Source: Caulobacter sp.
Lineage (GTDB): Bacteria; Pseudomonadota; Alphaproteobacteria; Caulobacterales; Caulobacteraceae
Reading direction: 5' to 3'
DNA length: 64,000 nt
Assembly: GCA_028291055.1 (NCBI GenBank)
Contig: JAQGIP010000034.1
Location: 1-64,000, forward strand
Numbering within the stretch: the first letter of the stretch is position 1; every line of letters starts with the position of its first letter. Positions 43,557 to 52,570 of the stretch are shown here, piece by piece. The notes below the pieces were generated by a model. The model did no database searches. It was not told the origin of the DNA and saw only the letters and a list, made by a program, of their open reading frames with translations. A program made the position numbers and the translations under genes.

Positions 43557-45773
43557 CTAGAACTTCACCCCGACGCGCAGCCCGTAGGTGCGCGGCGCGG
43601 CGTAACGCTCGAAGCGAGCGGCCGTGCCGTAGAGGATCACGCCTGTGCCCGGGCTGCGCAGTGGCGAAGAGTTGATGATCTGGGTCACGGCCAGTTCATC
43701 GGTGAGGTTCTGACCATAGGCCTCCACGAACCAGCCGTTGTCACCTTCGTAACGGACTGTCGCGTTGGCGATCCAGAACGGATCGGAGGCGTAGATCGGG
43801 TTTTCGAACACCGTGAAGTAGGTGCGCGAGCGATAGGCGGCGTCGGCGTGCACGGTGAGCTTGCCCGGCAAAGAGACCGGCACCGTGTAATCGCCATAGA
43901 TGTTGGCGGTCAGTTCCGGCGCCCGCGGCAGGCGGTTGCCCTCGACATTGAACATCGGCCGGTCGGCAGGATTGGTGGCCGTACAGGACCCTTGCAGCGG
44001 ATCGCAGAAGATGGCCGAGCCGAACTCGGTATGCTCCCAGGAGGCTCCCATTCCGACCTTCAGGTGGTCGGTCACCGCCAGGTCGCCATCGAAGTCGAGG
44101 CCCCATAGCTTGGCCGTGCCGCCGTTGGTGACGATCGGGCTGATCAGGCCGCCAATGGTCAGGTACTGCAGCACCTGGATGTTCTTGTAGTCGTAATAGA
44201 AGCCCGCCAGGCTGACGCGGGCGCGGCCATCGAACAGCTTGGCCTTCACGCCCGCCTCGTAGGACCAGATCTTCTCCGGCGAGAAGCTGTTGGTGACCAC
44301 GTCGGTGTTGAAGCCGCCGCTCTTGAAGCCGCTGGTGGCGGTCGCATAGACGAGCAAGCCCGCCTGCGGACGCCATTCCAGGCCGATCCTAGGCGAGGTG
44401 GAGCTGTATTCCGCGCCGTTAAGGCCGCTGGCGATCGGGCCTGCGATCTGCACGATCTGGTAGCGCTTCTTCTCCTGCGAATAGCGCACGCCGCCGACCA
44501 GCTTTAGCTGATCGGTGATGCTCCAGCCGAAGTCGCCGTAGACGGACCAGGCGTCGGTGCGCCCGAAGCGGTCGGAATAGAGCAGGTGGTTGGCGAGGTT
44601 GGGGCCCAGCTGGCGCTTGTTCTCGGTGGCGTCCTCTCGAAAGAAGTTGACGCCGATGATGGCGCTGAACGGCTTGGAGGCGTCCGTCGCCAGGTAGGTC
44701 TCGTGATAGTAGGAGGCGGACTCCACCAGGCTGCCGATCGCGCCGACACCGTTGGGGAAGTAGGTCCCCGGGACCGGCACTTGGTCGCTGTCCAGAACGA
44801 TGGGACCGACGTTAAACTTTCGGAAGCTGGTGACCGAGGTCAGCTTGCCGATGCCCAAATTGGCATGGACGGTGAGCGACGCACCCCGGTCCTTCATCGG
44901 CTCGGCGTTGTTGAGGTCGTAGTACACGGCCCGCGGATCGGCGGTGTAATAGCCTGGGTTACCCGCGTAGTAGACCGAGGTCGATGGGCGCAACTTCAGG
45001 ATGTCGCTGGTGTGCTGGGAGGTGTAGTCGGCGCGCAGCACGAGATCGACGTTGTCGGTGGGGAAGAACTTCAGCGCCCCGCGCACCGCCACCATCTGGT
45101 TGCCGTCCAGCTTGGTGCCGAGGAACAGGTTGTCGGTATAGCCCTCGTGGCCCTGGGCCTGGAATGATATCCGCCCGGCCACCTTGTCACCGACCAGGGG
45201 CCCGGTGACGCCGACGCGCACACTGTAGGCCTTGTAGTTGCCCACCGAAGCGTCCGCCTTGCCGGAGAAGTTGAGGCTGGGATCGGCCGAGACCACGCTG
45301 ATCGCGCCGCCGGTGGCGTTGCGCCCGTAGAGGGTGGCCTGCGGACCCTTGAGCACCTCGACCCGCTCAATATCGTTGAAGCCCTGAGCGGCCTGGATGA
45401 CGTTGGGGATGTAGACGCCGTCGACATAGGTGGCGACGCTGTTGGAAACGGCGATGCCCTGCAGGTTGGAGCCGACGCCGCGGATGTAGACCTGGGTCTG
45501 CAGGCCGAGGTCCTGGGAAATCAGCACGCCCGGAGTCTGGTATTGCAGGGTCATGGGGCCGTTGACGCCGGCCCGATCCAGCTTCTCGGCGCTGACAACG
45601 CTGATGGCGGCGGCGGTGTTCTGCACCGTCGATTCGCGGCGCATGCCGGTGATAACCACTTCGCCGACCGTAGCGCCGTCGTCCTTCGGAGCATCATCGG
45701 CCCATGCGGGAACCGCGCTCGCGGCCATCGCCAGGACACTGGCGGCCGCCAGCCATTTTACCTTGCTGAACAC
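43557..45773 (-). CDS. TonB-dependent outer-membrane receptor
   Basis: This 738-aa receptor has a signal peptide (MFSKVKWLAAASVLAMAASA, ending at AWA), a TonB-box-like VGEVVITGMRRESTVQ, plug motifs (LYGRNATGGAISVVS), and a barrel ending in Phe (LRVGVKF). The start codon is GTG behind GGGGAGAAG. It is divergent from an AMP-forming ligase with a CTAG-type element between the two starts, and upstream of the MFS gene. It most likely imports the acid degraded by module 2. Confidence 0.92.
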   Translation of the reverse strand: MFSKVKWLAAASVLAMAASAVPAWADDAPKDDGATVGEVVITGMRRESTVQNTAAAISVVSAEKLDRAGVNGPMTLQYQTPGVLISQDLGLQTQVYIRGVGSNLQGIAVSNSVATYVDGVYIPNVIQAAQGFNDIERVEVLKGPQATLYGRNATGGAISVVSADPSLNFSGKADASVGNYKAYSVRVGVTGPLVGDKVAGRISFQAQGHEGYTDNLFLGTKLDGNQMVAVRGALKFFPTDNVDLVLRADYTSQHTSDILKLRPSTSVYYAGNPGYYTADPRAVYYDLNNAEPMKDRGASLTVHANLGIGKLTSVTSFRKFNVGPIVLDSDQVPVPGTYFPNGVGAIGSLVESASYYHETYLATDASKPFSAIIGVNFFREDATENKRQLGPNLANHLLYSDRFGRTDAWSVYGDFGWSITDQLKLVGGVRYSQEKKRYQIVQIAGPIASGLNGAEYSSTSPRIGLEWRPQAGLLVYATATSGFKSGGFNTDVVTNSFSPEKIWSYEAGVKAKLFDGRARVSLAGFYYDYKNIQVLQYLTIGGLISPIVTNGGTAKLWGLDFDGDLAVTDHLKVGMGASWEHTEFGSAIFCDPLQGSCTATNPADRPMFNVEGNRLPRAPELTANIYGDYTVPVSLPGKLTVHADAAYRSRTYFTVFENPIYASDPFWIANATVRYEGDNGWFVEAYGQNLTDELAVTQIINSSPLRSPGTGVILYGTAARFERYAAPRTYGLRVGVKF

Positions 45774-45901
45774 GTCTTCTCCCCTTCTCGCTGCTTAGGC
45801 AGTTTTGCCGGAGAATTGGGACTCAATAGACACGGCGTCAAGTGAGATTGCCGCGCTTTGGCCTTTTCCCAACCCTCGGGATCGCCTATGTGCTGTCTGA
45901 C

Positions 45902-45916
45902 TTATATAACTAGGTG
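45902..45916 (+). promoter_or_regulatory. CTAG element copy 3 (TTATATAACTAGGTG)
   Basis: This copy is the reference form of the element. It is identical, on the opposite strand, to the copy at 55787-55801. It lies 26 bases before the ligase start and about 130 bases from the divergent TonB receptor start. Confidence 0.7.
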
Positions 45917-45941
45917 TAACTCCAAACATCGGGGAATTGCA

Positions 45942-47477
45942 ATGGCCGGAAATCAGAGGGCGGTGTCGTTCGCACCCCGGGCTGGGGATTTGATCCCAAC
46001 GGGCACGCTTTTGACTTTGCAGGCGAAACGGGGGCCGGAGCGCCCGGCGCTGACCTTCGAGGGCCGCACCTGGAGCTATGGAGAGCTGGAGGCCAACGCC
46101 AACCGCAAGGCCCGCCAGCTGGCGGAGATGGGGGTCGGCGAAGGCGACTTCGTCACCATCGGATTGCCGAATGGGCCGGAGTTCCATGAGGTCACGTTCG
46201 CGGCCTGGAAGCTGGGCGCCATCCCCGCGCCGGTGAGCCACAAGCTACCCGACATCGAACTGCGGGCCATCGTGGAGCTGGCCAATCCGAAGGTGGTGGT
46301 CGGGTTTGAACCGGACCGGGTTCCTGGCCTTGCGGCCCTATCCGCCGGATCGGCGCCCGACCCGCGCTTGTCCGGCGCGCCCCTGCCCGAGCGGCTGGCC
46401 AAATACTGGAAGGCGACGACCAGCGGTGGCTCCACCGGCCGGCCCAAGGTCATCGTCGACCACCGCCCGGCCGCCTTCGCCATCGACGCGCCGGCCCTGG
46501 GCATGACGGTCGATGACGTCATCCTCAACCCCGCGCCCCTCTATCACAACGCCCCCTTCGGCATCACCCACATGGCCCTGGGCTGGGGCAGTCATGTAGT
46601 CGAGATGAGCCGCTTTTCGTCGGCCGGCGCCCTGGCGCTGATCGAGCAGCACCGCATCAAATGGGCCTACCTGGTGCCCACCATGATGAACCGCATCTGG
46701 GCCTTGCCGGCGCAGGAGCGGGAGGCCTTCGACGTCTCCAGCCTGGAAATGATTCTGCACATGGCCGCCGCCTGTCCGGTGTGGCTGAAGGAAGCGTGGA
46801 TCGAGTGGCTGGGACCGGAGGCGGTGTGGGAACTCTATGCCGGCACCGAGGGCATGGGCGGCACAGTGATCAGCGGCCGCGAGTGGCTGGCGCACAAGGG
46901 CTCGGTCGGCCAGATTCCGCTAGGAGCCAACGTCAAGATCGTCGGTGACGACGGGACGGCCTGCCCGCCAGGCGAGGTGGGCGAAATCTACTTCCTGCCG
47001 CCCTCGGGCAAGGGCTCGACCTACCATTACCTGGGCTCGGAGGCCCGCTCCATGGACGACTGGGAGAGCTATGGCGACATGGGCTGGGTCGATGCCGACA
47101 ACTACCTCTACCTCGCCGACCGGCGCACCGACCTGATCATTTCCGGCGGCTCCAACATCTATCCCGCCGAGGTCGAGGCCGCCCTCGATGCCCACCCGAC
47201 GGTCGGGTCCAGCGTGGTGGTCGGCCTGCCCGACGACGACCTCGGCCACCGGGTCCACGCCATCATCGAGCTGCGCCCCGGAGCCGAGGCGCCGAGCGCC
47301 GGCGACCTGCTGGCCTTCGCCGCCGAACGCCTGGCGCGCTACAAGCTGCCCCACACCTGGGACGTCGTGACCGAGCCCCTCCGCGACGACGCCGGCAAGG
47401 TGCGGCGCACGGCGCTGCGGGATGAACGGGCGGAGCGGGCGAAGGCGGGCGAAGTGTTCGCGGCCTTCAGGGGGTAG
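45942..47477 (+). CDS. AMP-forming acyl-CoA ligase, bile-acid-CoA-ligase-like
   Basis: This 511-aa ligase has all core motifs: TTSGGSTGRPKVI (ATP loop), YAGTEGMGGT, YGDMGWVDADNYLYLADRR, ISGGSNIYPAEVEA, and the catalytic Lys in DDAGKVRR. The SGGSTG form of the loop is one I associate with bile-acid-CoA-ligase-type enzymes rather than long-chain FadD, but this is from memory. It starts at ATG 45942 after GGGGAATTGC. It is divergent from the TonB receptor and controlled by the same intergenic CTAG element. Confidence 0.82.
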   Translation: MAGNQRAVSFAPRAGDLIPTGTLLTLQAKRGPERPALTFEGRTWSYGELEANANRKARQLAEMGVGEGDFVTIGLPNGPEFHEVTFAAWKLGAIPAPVSHKLPDIELRAIVELANPKVVVGFEPDRVPGLAALSAGSAPDPRLSGAPLPERLAKYWKATTSGGSTGRPKVIVDHRPAAFAIDAPALGMTVDDVILNPAPLYHNAPFGITHMALGWGSHVVEMSRFSSAGALALIEQHRIKWAYLVPTMMNRIWALPAQEREAFDVSSLEMILHMAAACPVWLKEAWIEWLGPEAVWELYAGTEGMGGTVISGREWLAHKGSVGQIPLGANVKIVGDDGTACPPGEVGEIYFLPPSGKGSTYHYLGSEARSMDDWESYGDMGWVDADNYLYLADRRTDLIISGGSNIYPAEVEAALDAHPTVGSSVVVGLPDDDLGHRVHAIIELRPGAEAPSAGDLLAFAAERLARYKLPHTWDVVTEPLRDDAGKVRRTALRDERAERAKAGEVFAAFRG

Positions 47478-47495
47478 CAGCGGCCTTGCGCCCCC

Positions 47496-48353
47496 TCAGC
47501 GGAGACCGAAGAGCGTCCGCGCTCTCGCCACCTCACGCGCTCCTTGCAGCCGCCCGGCCTCCGCCGCGGGCTTGCGGGTGGCCGGGTCGAGCGCGCCCGG
47601 CGCCATGGTGCGCAGGCTGGCCTCGTCGGCGGAGATGACGACCACCTCGGCGCCCTGCACCTCCAGCCTGGCGATGTCGGGCGCTAGGGCCGCGCTGGTC
47701 AGGCGTCCCATCGGCGACAGGATCAGCACCGCCTTCGATCCAGCAGCGAGATGCGCGTTTTCGGCCGTGCGCCAGACGCCGCCGTCGATATAGCGCCGCC
47801 CGCCGATCGGCATGACCGGCCACACGCCCGGCACGGCGCAGCTCGCCGCGATCACATCCGCCAGGGGTATGCCGCTGGTGGCGGTGAAGACGCAAAGTTC
47901 CTGGCTGTCCGCATCGACGGCTGTGATCGAGAGCGGCTTTGTGGGCCAAGCCTCGTCCGGCAAGGCGAGGCGCGCGACGATGTCGGCGCGGCGTTCGGCG
48001 CTGCTGATCGTCTCGGCTTTAAGGGCCAGTTCGCAAAGCGCGCGGACCTTCTCTCGCGGGTCGCTCCAGGAGCGCTGCATAAGACCGACCATGGCGTCGG
48101 CGGCGCCCGGCGGCGGCGCTCTCTCCGGAGTCTGTTCTGCCCGGTCGGCCTGGCGCCGGAACAGCGCCTCGGTCGACAGGCTGCTCGACAGATGGCTGCT
48201 CACCACGGCCCCAGCGGATGTGCCGACGAAGGCGGTCGCTTGGCGCACGTCGAGGCCGGCGTCCGCCAGGCCCGTCACCAGGCCAGTCATCCAGGCGACG
48301 CCCCAGACGCCGCCGCCGCCACACACCAGGGTCAGATCGTGGCCAGCCGACAT
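47496..48353 (-). CDS. Patatin-like phospholipase/esterase
   Basis: This 285-aa patatin-fold serine hydrolase has the oxyanion loop CGGGGVWG, the nucleophile elbow GTSAG and the catalytic-dyad Asp in DGGVW. It would deacylate a lipid or ester. The ATG at 48353 has GAGG at better spacing than the ATG at 48356. It lies 16 bases behind the crotonase and is the last gene of the ligase-crotonase-patatin unit. It converges on the ligase gene at 45942-47477. Confidence 0.83.
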   Translation of the reverse strand: MSAGHDLTLVCGGGGVWGVAWMTGLVTGLADAGLDVRQATAFVGTSAGAVVSSHLSSSLSTEALFRRQADRAEQTPERAPPPGAADAMVGLMQRSWSDPREKVRALCELALKAETISSAERRADIVARLALPDEAWPTKPLSITAVDADSQELCVFTATSGIPLADVIAASCAVPGVWPVMPIGGRRYIDGGVWRTAENAHLAAGSKAVLILSPMGRLTSAALAPDIARLEVQGAEVVVISADEASLRTMAPGALDPATRKPAAEAGRLQGAREVARARTLFGLR

Positions 48354-48369
48354 CATCGCCTCATTCCGT

Positions 48370-49152
48370 TCATTCAGGGCTGCTCTGCAGATGGCTTAGC
48401 GCCGCCTTGCGCGCCTTGAACATGGTCACGAAGGCCTGCGTCTCACGGCGAAGGATGGCGTTGGCGTCGGCCTCGGCGGCGTTGTCGCGCAGCAGGCCCT
48501 TGGTCAGCTTCATCTGTAGGGCAGGGTAGCCGGCCATCTGAGCCGCCAGGGCGATGGCCTCGTCCAACAGGTCTTTGTCCGAGCAGACACGGGTGATGAG
48601 ACCGATGGCCAGGGCTTCAGCGGCATCGAGGGTCCGGGCCGTCAGACAGATGTCGAGGGCGCGGCCAAGGCCGACGAGCCGGGGCAGCAGGCCCGTGCAG
48701 CCGATCTCCGGCATCACACCTAGCTTCAGAAACGGGAAGGCATACGTCGAGGACGCCGAGCCCATGCGGATGTCGGCGGCCAGGATCTGAGTCGCGCCGG
48801 CCCCGATGGCGGCTCCCGCTACGGCGGCGATCACCGGCTTGGAGGCGGCCAGCAGGTGCAGCCAGCTTTCATCCTGCGCCATCGATAGGGTGGCGATGTT
48901 GACCACCTTGCCGGTCACCGGATCGCGGGGCTCCGGCGGGGCCTTGAAATCGACGCCCGAGCAGAACACCGGGCCGGCGTTGGTGATGACAATGGCGCCG
49001 ATCGCATCGTTCGCGTTGGCCTCCCCGATGGCCGCGACGATTTCGCGGTACATGGGCACGGTCCAGGCGTTGCGGCGCTCCTGGCGGTCATAAGTGATGA
49101 CGGCGACCGGCCCCCTCGTCTCGTAGCGGATCGTCTCGAACTCAGCCGGCAC
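48370..49152 (-). CDS. Enoyl-CoA hydratase/isomerase family protein
   Basis: This 260-aa crotonase-fold protein has FCSGVDFKAP and GAAIGAGATQILAADIRMG as oxyanion segments. The usual hydratase Glu positions are Thr and Phe (GATQI, YAFPFLKLG). A Glu in LGVMPEIGCTGLLPRLVG occupies the isomerase acid position. It is best called isomerase-like. It starts with GTG, 11 bases inside the end of the upstream ligase gene, so translation is coupled. Confidence 0.82.
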   Translation of the reverse strand: MPAEFETIRYETRGPVAVITYDRQERRNAWTVPMYREIVAAIGEANANDAIGAIVITNAGPVFCSGVDFKAPPEPRDPVTGKVVNIATLSMAQDESWLHLLAASKPVIAAVAGAAIGAGATQILAADIRMGSASSTYAFPFLKLGVMPEIGCTGLLPRLVGLGRALDICLTARTLDAAEALAIGLITRVCSDKDLLDEAIALAAQMAGYPALQMKLTKGLLRDNAAEADANAILRRETQAFVTMFKARKAALSHLQSSPE

Positions 49153-50728
49153 GGAGCATCTCCCGGAGCATCGGCTTCAGCACCTTGCCGGCGGCGTTGC
49201 GCGGCAGCTCCTCGATCAGCACGACCTTTTCCGGCGTCTTCTGGCGCGCGACCCCGCTGGCCTTGAAGTGGGCAGAGACCTTCTCCTGGCAGAGCCCCGC
49301 CGCCGGGTCGGCGACGATAAAGGCGCAGACCTTTTCGCCCAGGGTCGGGTGGGGCATGCCGACCACGGCGGCTTCCTTGACGCCGGGCAGGGTCATCAGG
49401 ATGTCCTCCACCTCGCGCGACGCGATGTTCTCGCCGCCGCGAATGATGATGTCTTTCTTGCGATCGGTGATGGCCAGGTAGCCCTCGGCGTCGAGGCGAC
49501 CGATATCGCCGGTGCGCAACCAGCCGCCCTCGACGAGGACGCCGTCATTCAAGGCCGGGTCGAAATAGCCCAGGAAGCGCTCCGGCCCGCGGCTGAGGAT
49601 TTCCCCTTCGCCACCTGGAGCGACATCGTGGCCCTCGTCATCGACGATGCGGACCTCCACGCCCGGGCAGAGCCGCCCGTCCGTTCCCAGGCGCTTTTCC
49701 AGGGGATCGTCGGGGCCGCCGCGCGAGACGGTGGGGTGTTCAGAGAGCCCGTAGGAGCGGTAGGTGCGCAGGCCCATGGCCTGGCAGCGGGCGATCAGGG
49801 CCGGCGGGATCATGGTGGCGCCGGCCAGGTAGTCGGTGAGGCTGGACAGGTCATTGCCGGCAGCCTCGGCTGCGTCGAGCAGGGACGTTAGGTGGAAGGG
49901 AGTGCCGGACGTGCCGCTGATCCGATGTGCTTCGATCAGGCGCGCGGCCTCGGGAGCATCCCAACGCTCCATGAGCACCGACGATCGCCCCATCAGCCAG
50001 AAGCGGCCCAGGCCCAGGACACCCGCCACATGCCCCGGGGGCCAGGGGGAGAGGGAGACCTCGTCCGGATCCCGCTCGGGCGCGGCCATCAGTTCGGCCA
50101 GCAGGGTGGCGTGACTGTGTTGTACGCCCTTGGGGTCAGACGTGGTGCCGGAGGTGTAGATCAGCAGGGCCAGATCGCCGGGCGATCCTGCGGTCAGCGT
50201 TTCCAGGGGCGGGTGGGCGGCCAACGCGTCCCAGGCGATATCGCCCGCCGGCGCGCGTCCAACGACGATGTGCTTGAGGTCGGGGAGGCCTTCGCGCAGG
50301 TCCGCCACTCGCTCGATATAGTTGGCCCCACGCCAGCAGTCCGGGGTGACGATGGCTTTGGCCCGCGACTGGCGCAGGATGTAGTCCACCTCGCTTTTGC
50401 CGTAGATGTGGACGATCGGCAGCGCCACGGCGCCGAGCAGGGCCAGGGCCGCGTGGGCGACGACGGTTTCCAGCCAGTTGGGCGTCTGGACGGCGACAAT
50501 GTCGCCGGGCCCGATCTCCTCAGCGCTCAGACCCGCGGCCACACGGCGCGCCCGCTCATGGACCTCGGCGAGCGTGGCATTGGCCGGCCGAATATCGGAG
50601 ATGATGCTGACCCGCGCACCCGGCCGCGCCGCCACGGCGTCGGCGAAGGCCTGCGCCAACGTCTTGCCGGCAAGCAGACCCTCGGCCCGCCATCGCGCCT
50701 GGACCGCCTCGGGAGCCTCGAATGCCAT
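49142..50728 (-). CDS. AMP-forming acyl-CoA ligase
   Basis: This 528-aa adenylate-forming ligase has intact motifs: LLIYTSGTTSDPKGVQHSHA (ATP loop), YRSYGLSEHPTVS, WLRTGDIGRLDAEGYL, KKDIIIRGGENIASREVE, and Lys in LPRNAAGKVLKP. The sequence layout is like cyclohexanecarboxylate- or FadD3-type ligases, but the substrate is unknown. I choose ATG 50728 because GAGGGAAC precedes it. The crotonase gene overlaps its end. It is divergent from the crotonase at 50834 with a CTAG-type element in the gap. Confidence 0.85.
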   Translation of the reverse strand: MAFEAPEAVQARWRAEGLLAGKTLAQAFADAVAARPGARVSIISDIRPANATLAEVHERARRVAAGLSAEEIGPGDIVAVQTPNWLETVVAHAALALLGAVALPIVHIYGKSEVDYILRQSRAKAIVTPDCWRGANYIERVADLREGLPDLKHIVVGRAPAGDIAWDALAAHPPLETLTAGSPGDLALLIYTSGTTSDPKGVQHSHATLLAELMAAPERDPDEVSLSPWPPGHVAGVLGLGRFWLMGRSSVLMERWDAPEAARLIEAHRISGTSGTPFHLTSLLDAAEAAGNDLSSLTDYLAGATMIPPALIARCQAMGLRTYRSYGLSEHPTVSRGGPDDPLEKRLGTDGRLCPGVEVRIVDDEGHDVAPGGEGEILSRGPERFLGYFDPALNDGVLVEGGWLRTGDIGRLDAEGYLAITDRKKDIIIRGGENIASREVEDILMTLPGVKEAAVVGMPHPTLGEKVCAFIVADPAAGLCQEKVSAHFKASGVARQKTPEKVVLIEELPRNAAGKVLKPMLREMLRAG

Positions 50729-50779
50729 GCGTTCCCTCATCCTGCGCGACCGTTCACAATGGCCGTAGCGCGCTCATAG

Positions 50780-50794
50780 TTATTACACTAGGTT
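50780..50794 (+). promoter_or_regulatory. CTAG element copy 4 (TTATTACACTAGGTT)
   Basis: This copy matches 11 of 15 positions of the reference form. It lies in the 105-base divergent gap between the ligase (start 50728) and the crotonase (start 50834), and is about equidistant from both. Confidence 0.6.
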
Positions 50795-50833
50795 ATCGAT
50801 CTCAAGCGACGTGAGGGTGCGGCGGAGGAAGAC

Positions 50834-51625
50834 ATGAGCGGCTACGAAACCCTGCTGTTCGAGGTCGGCGACGACCATGTGGCGACGGTGACCATCAACC
50901 GGCCCGAAGCGATGAACAGCTTCACCGCCCAAATGATCGACGAGTTCGCCGCCGTCTGGAAGGCCGTGGCCGCCGACGATGCTGTCCACGCCGTGGTCCT
51001 GCGCGCCGCGCCGGGCCGCGCCTTCTGCACCGGCGTCGATGTGAAGAACGCCGGCAATGTCATGGGCTCGGACAATATCTGGAGCGCCAGCGATCCGGGC
51101 GACAGGCTGGGGCCCAAGCAGAACCGTTGCTGGAAGCCGGTGGTCTGCGCCGTGCACGGGCTGGCGGCCGGCGGCGCCTTCTACTGGATCAACGAGAGCG
51201 ACATCGTCATCTGCTCCGACGACGCCCAGTTCTTCGACCCGCATGTGACCTACGGCATGACCGCGGCCCTGGAGCCCATCGGCCTGACCTATCGCCTTCC
51301 CCTGGGCGACGTGCTGCGCATGGCCCTGCTCGGCAATGACGAGCGCATCGGCGCGCAGACGGCCCTGCGCCTTGGCCTGGTCAGCGAGGTAACGGCCCGG
51401 GACGACCTGTGGACCCGCGCCCATGCCCTGGCCGCCTTGATCGCCGCCAAGCCGCCGGCCGCCACGCAAGGCACCGTGCGCGCCATCTGGGAATCCCTGG
51501 ACATGCCCCGCTCGGTGGCCCTGCAGACGGCGCTGAAATACTGCCAGCTGGGCAATCCCGTGGGCACGGCGCAGGTCGACCGGGCCAGCCTGATGGCAGG
51601 GGCCAAGTCATTCACCGTGCGATAA
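50834..51625 (+). CDS. Enoyl-CoA hydratase/isomerase family protein lacking the Glu pair
   Basis: This 263-aa crotonase-fold protein has FCTGVDVKNAG and HGLAAGGAFYWINESD as oxyanion segments. Hydratase Glu residues are absent: the positions read GAFYW and FFDPHVTYGM. The pattern resembles the module-1 crotonase at 2857-3693 (both have GMT-x2-x2-E after the strand), so the two may do the same unusual reaction in the two modules. It is divergent from the ligase and upstream of the GntR gene by 73 bases. Confidence 0.78.
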   Translation: MSGYETLLFEVGDDHVATVTINRPEAMNSFTAQMIDEFAAVWKAVAADDAVHAVVLRAAPGRAFCTGVDVKNAGNVMGSDNIWSASDPGDRLGPKQNRCWKPVVCAVHGLAAGGAFYWINESDIVICSDDAQFFDPHVTYGMTAALEPIGLTYRLPLGDVLRMALLGNDERIGAQTALRLGLVSEVTARDDLWTRAHALAALIAAKPPAATQGTVRAIWESLDMPRSVALQTALKYCQLGNPVGTAQVDRASLMAGAKSFTVR

Positions 51626-51698
51626 GCCGCCTCCGGGTGCGGCGGATGCATTGAGGCCGGGACTCGGCTAGTTGAGAGCTTAGACTTTTGGGGACGGC

Positions 51699-52514
51699 AT
51701 GAAGAAACCCACTTCCCGCGCGGCGACTTCCTCCAGGCCGGTGACCCTGACCCCCGCGCCGGAAGTTCGCATCCGCACGCCCAAGACCGCCGAGCTGGTG
51801 GCCGACCATATCCGCGGCCTGATCCTGCGCGGCGAGATCAAGGAAGGCGGCTACCTGCAGCCGGAGCTGCAGCTGATGGAGACCTTCTCCGTCTCCCGCC
51901 CCACCCTGCGCGAAGCCTTCCGCATCCTCGAGAACGAGGACTTCATCTCCGTGGTGCGCGGTTCGCGCAGCGGCGCGCGGGTGCATCTGCCCAAGTACGA
52001 CAAGGTGGCCCGCTACGCGACCTTCGTCCTGCAGGGCCAGAGGGCGGCGGTGAAGGACATCTACGACGCTCGCGAGATCATAGAGCCGGCCATGGTCGCG
52101 GCCCTGGCCCAACGCCATGACGACGGGCAGATCCTGGCCCTGCGCGAGGCCATCCAGGCCGGCTATGACGCGCTGGACACAGGCAACCGCCGGGCCGCCT
52201 CGGTGGCCGTGGCCTTCATCCACAAGGTGATCGTCGAACAGTATGGCAACAAGTCCCTGGCCCTGTTCGCCAACATGCTGCAGCACATCGTCGAGCAGCA
52301 TCAGGCCGGCGTCGGCGAGGGCGATACCGACAGCGAGCCCAACTATCGCAAGCGGGTTTCCGCCGGCATCAAGTCGATGACCAAGCTGGTCGATTTCATC
52401 GAGGCCGGCGACGCGGAAGGCGCCGCCGAGCACTGGCGCCTGCACCTGAAGAACGCCAACAGCCGCTGGCTGAGCGGTCATGACCGGACGACGCTGATCG
52501 ACCTGCTGGGCTAA
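51699..52514 (+). CDS. GntR-family regulator (FCD type)
   Basis: This 271-aa regulator has a ~30-residue basic N-terminal arm, then a winged helix with LMETFSVSRPTLREAFRILE near residues 67-86 and an FCD ligand domain (VAVAFIHKVIVEQYGNKSL, EHWRLHLKNA). It sits between a crotonase and the first acyl-CoA dehydrogenase pair. GntR-FCD proteins often respond to organic acids or acyl-CoA. It is a second candidate for control of module 2 besides the TetR protein. It has no CTAG element of its own. Confidence 0.87.
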   Translation: MKKPTSRAATSSRPVTLTPAPEVRIRTPKTAELVADHIRGLILRGEIKEGGYLQPELQLMETFSVSRPTLREAFRILENEDFISVVRGSRSGARVHLPKYDKVARYATFVLQGQRAAVKDIYDAREIIEPAMVAALAQRHDDGQILALREAIQAGYDALDTGNRRAASVAVAFIHKVIVEQYGNKSLALFANMLQHIVEQHQAGVGEGDTDSEPNYRKRVSAGIKSMTKLVDFIEAGDAEGAAEHWRLHLKNANSRWLSGHDRTTLIDLLG

Positions 52515-52521
52515 GGTTACT

Positions 52522-52536
52522 TGTCTAACTAGGTAG
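52522..52536 (+). promoter_or_regulatory. CTAG element copy 5 (TTGTCTAACTAGGTA)
   Basis: This copy matches 12 of 15 positions and extends into the near-perfect dyad GTCTAACTAGGTAGAC at 52524-52539 (14 of 16 positions symmetrical). It is 34 bases before the acyl-CoA dehydrogenase start, inside the likely core promoter, and shows the dyad symmetry best. Confidence 0.68.
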
Positions 52537-52570
52537 ACGTTGTAATGTGCTTTCAACCAAGAGGAAGCGC

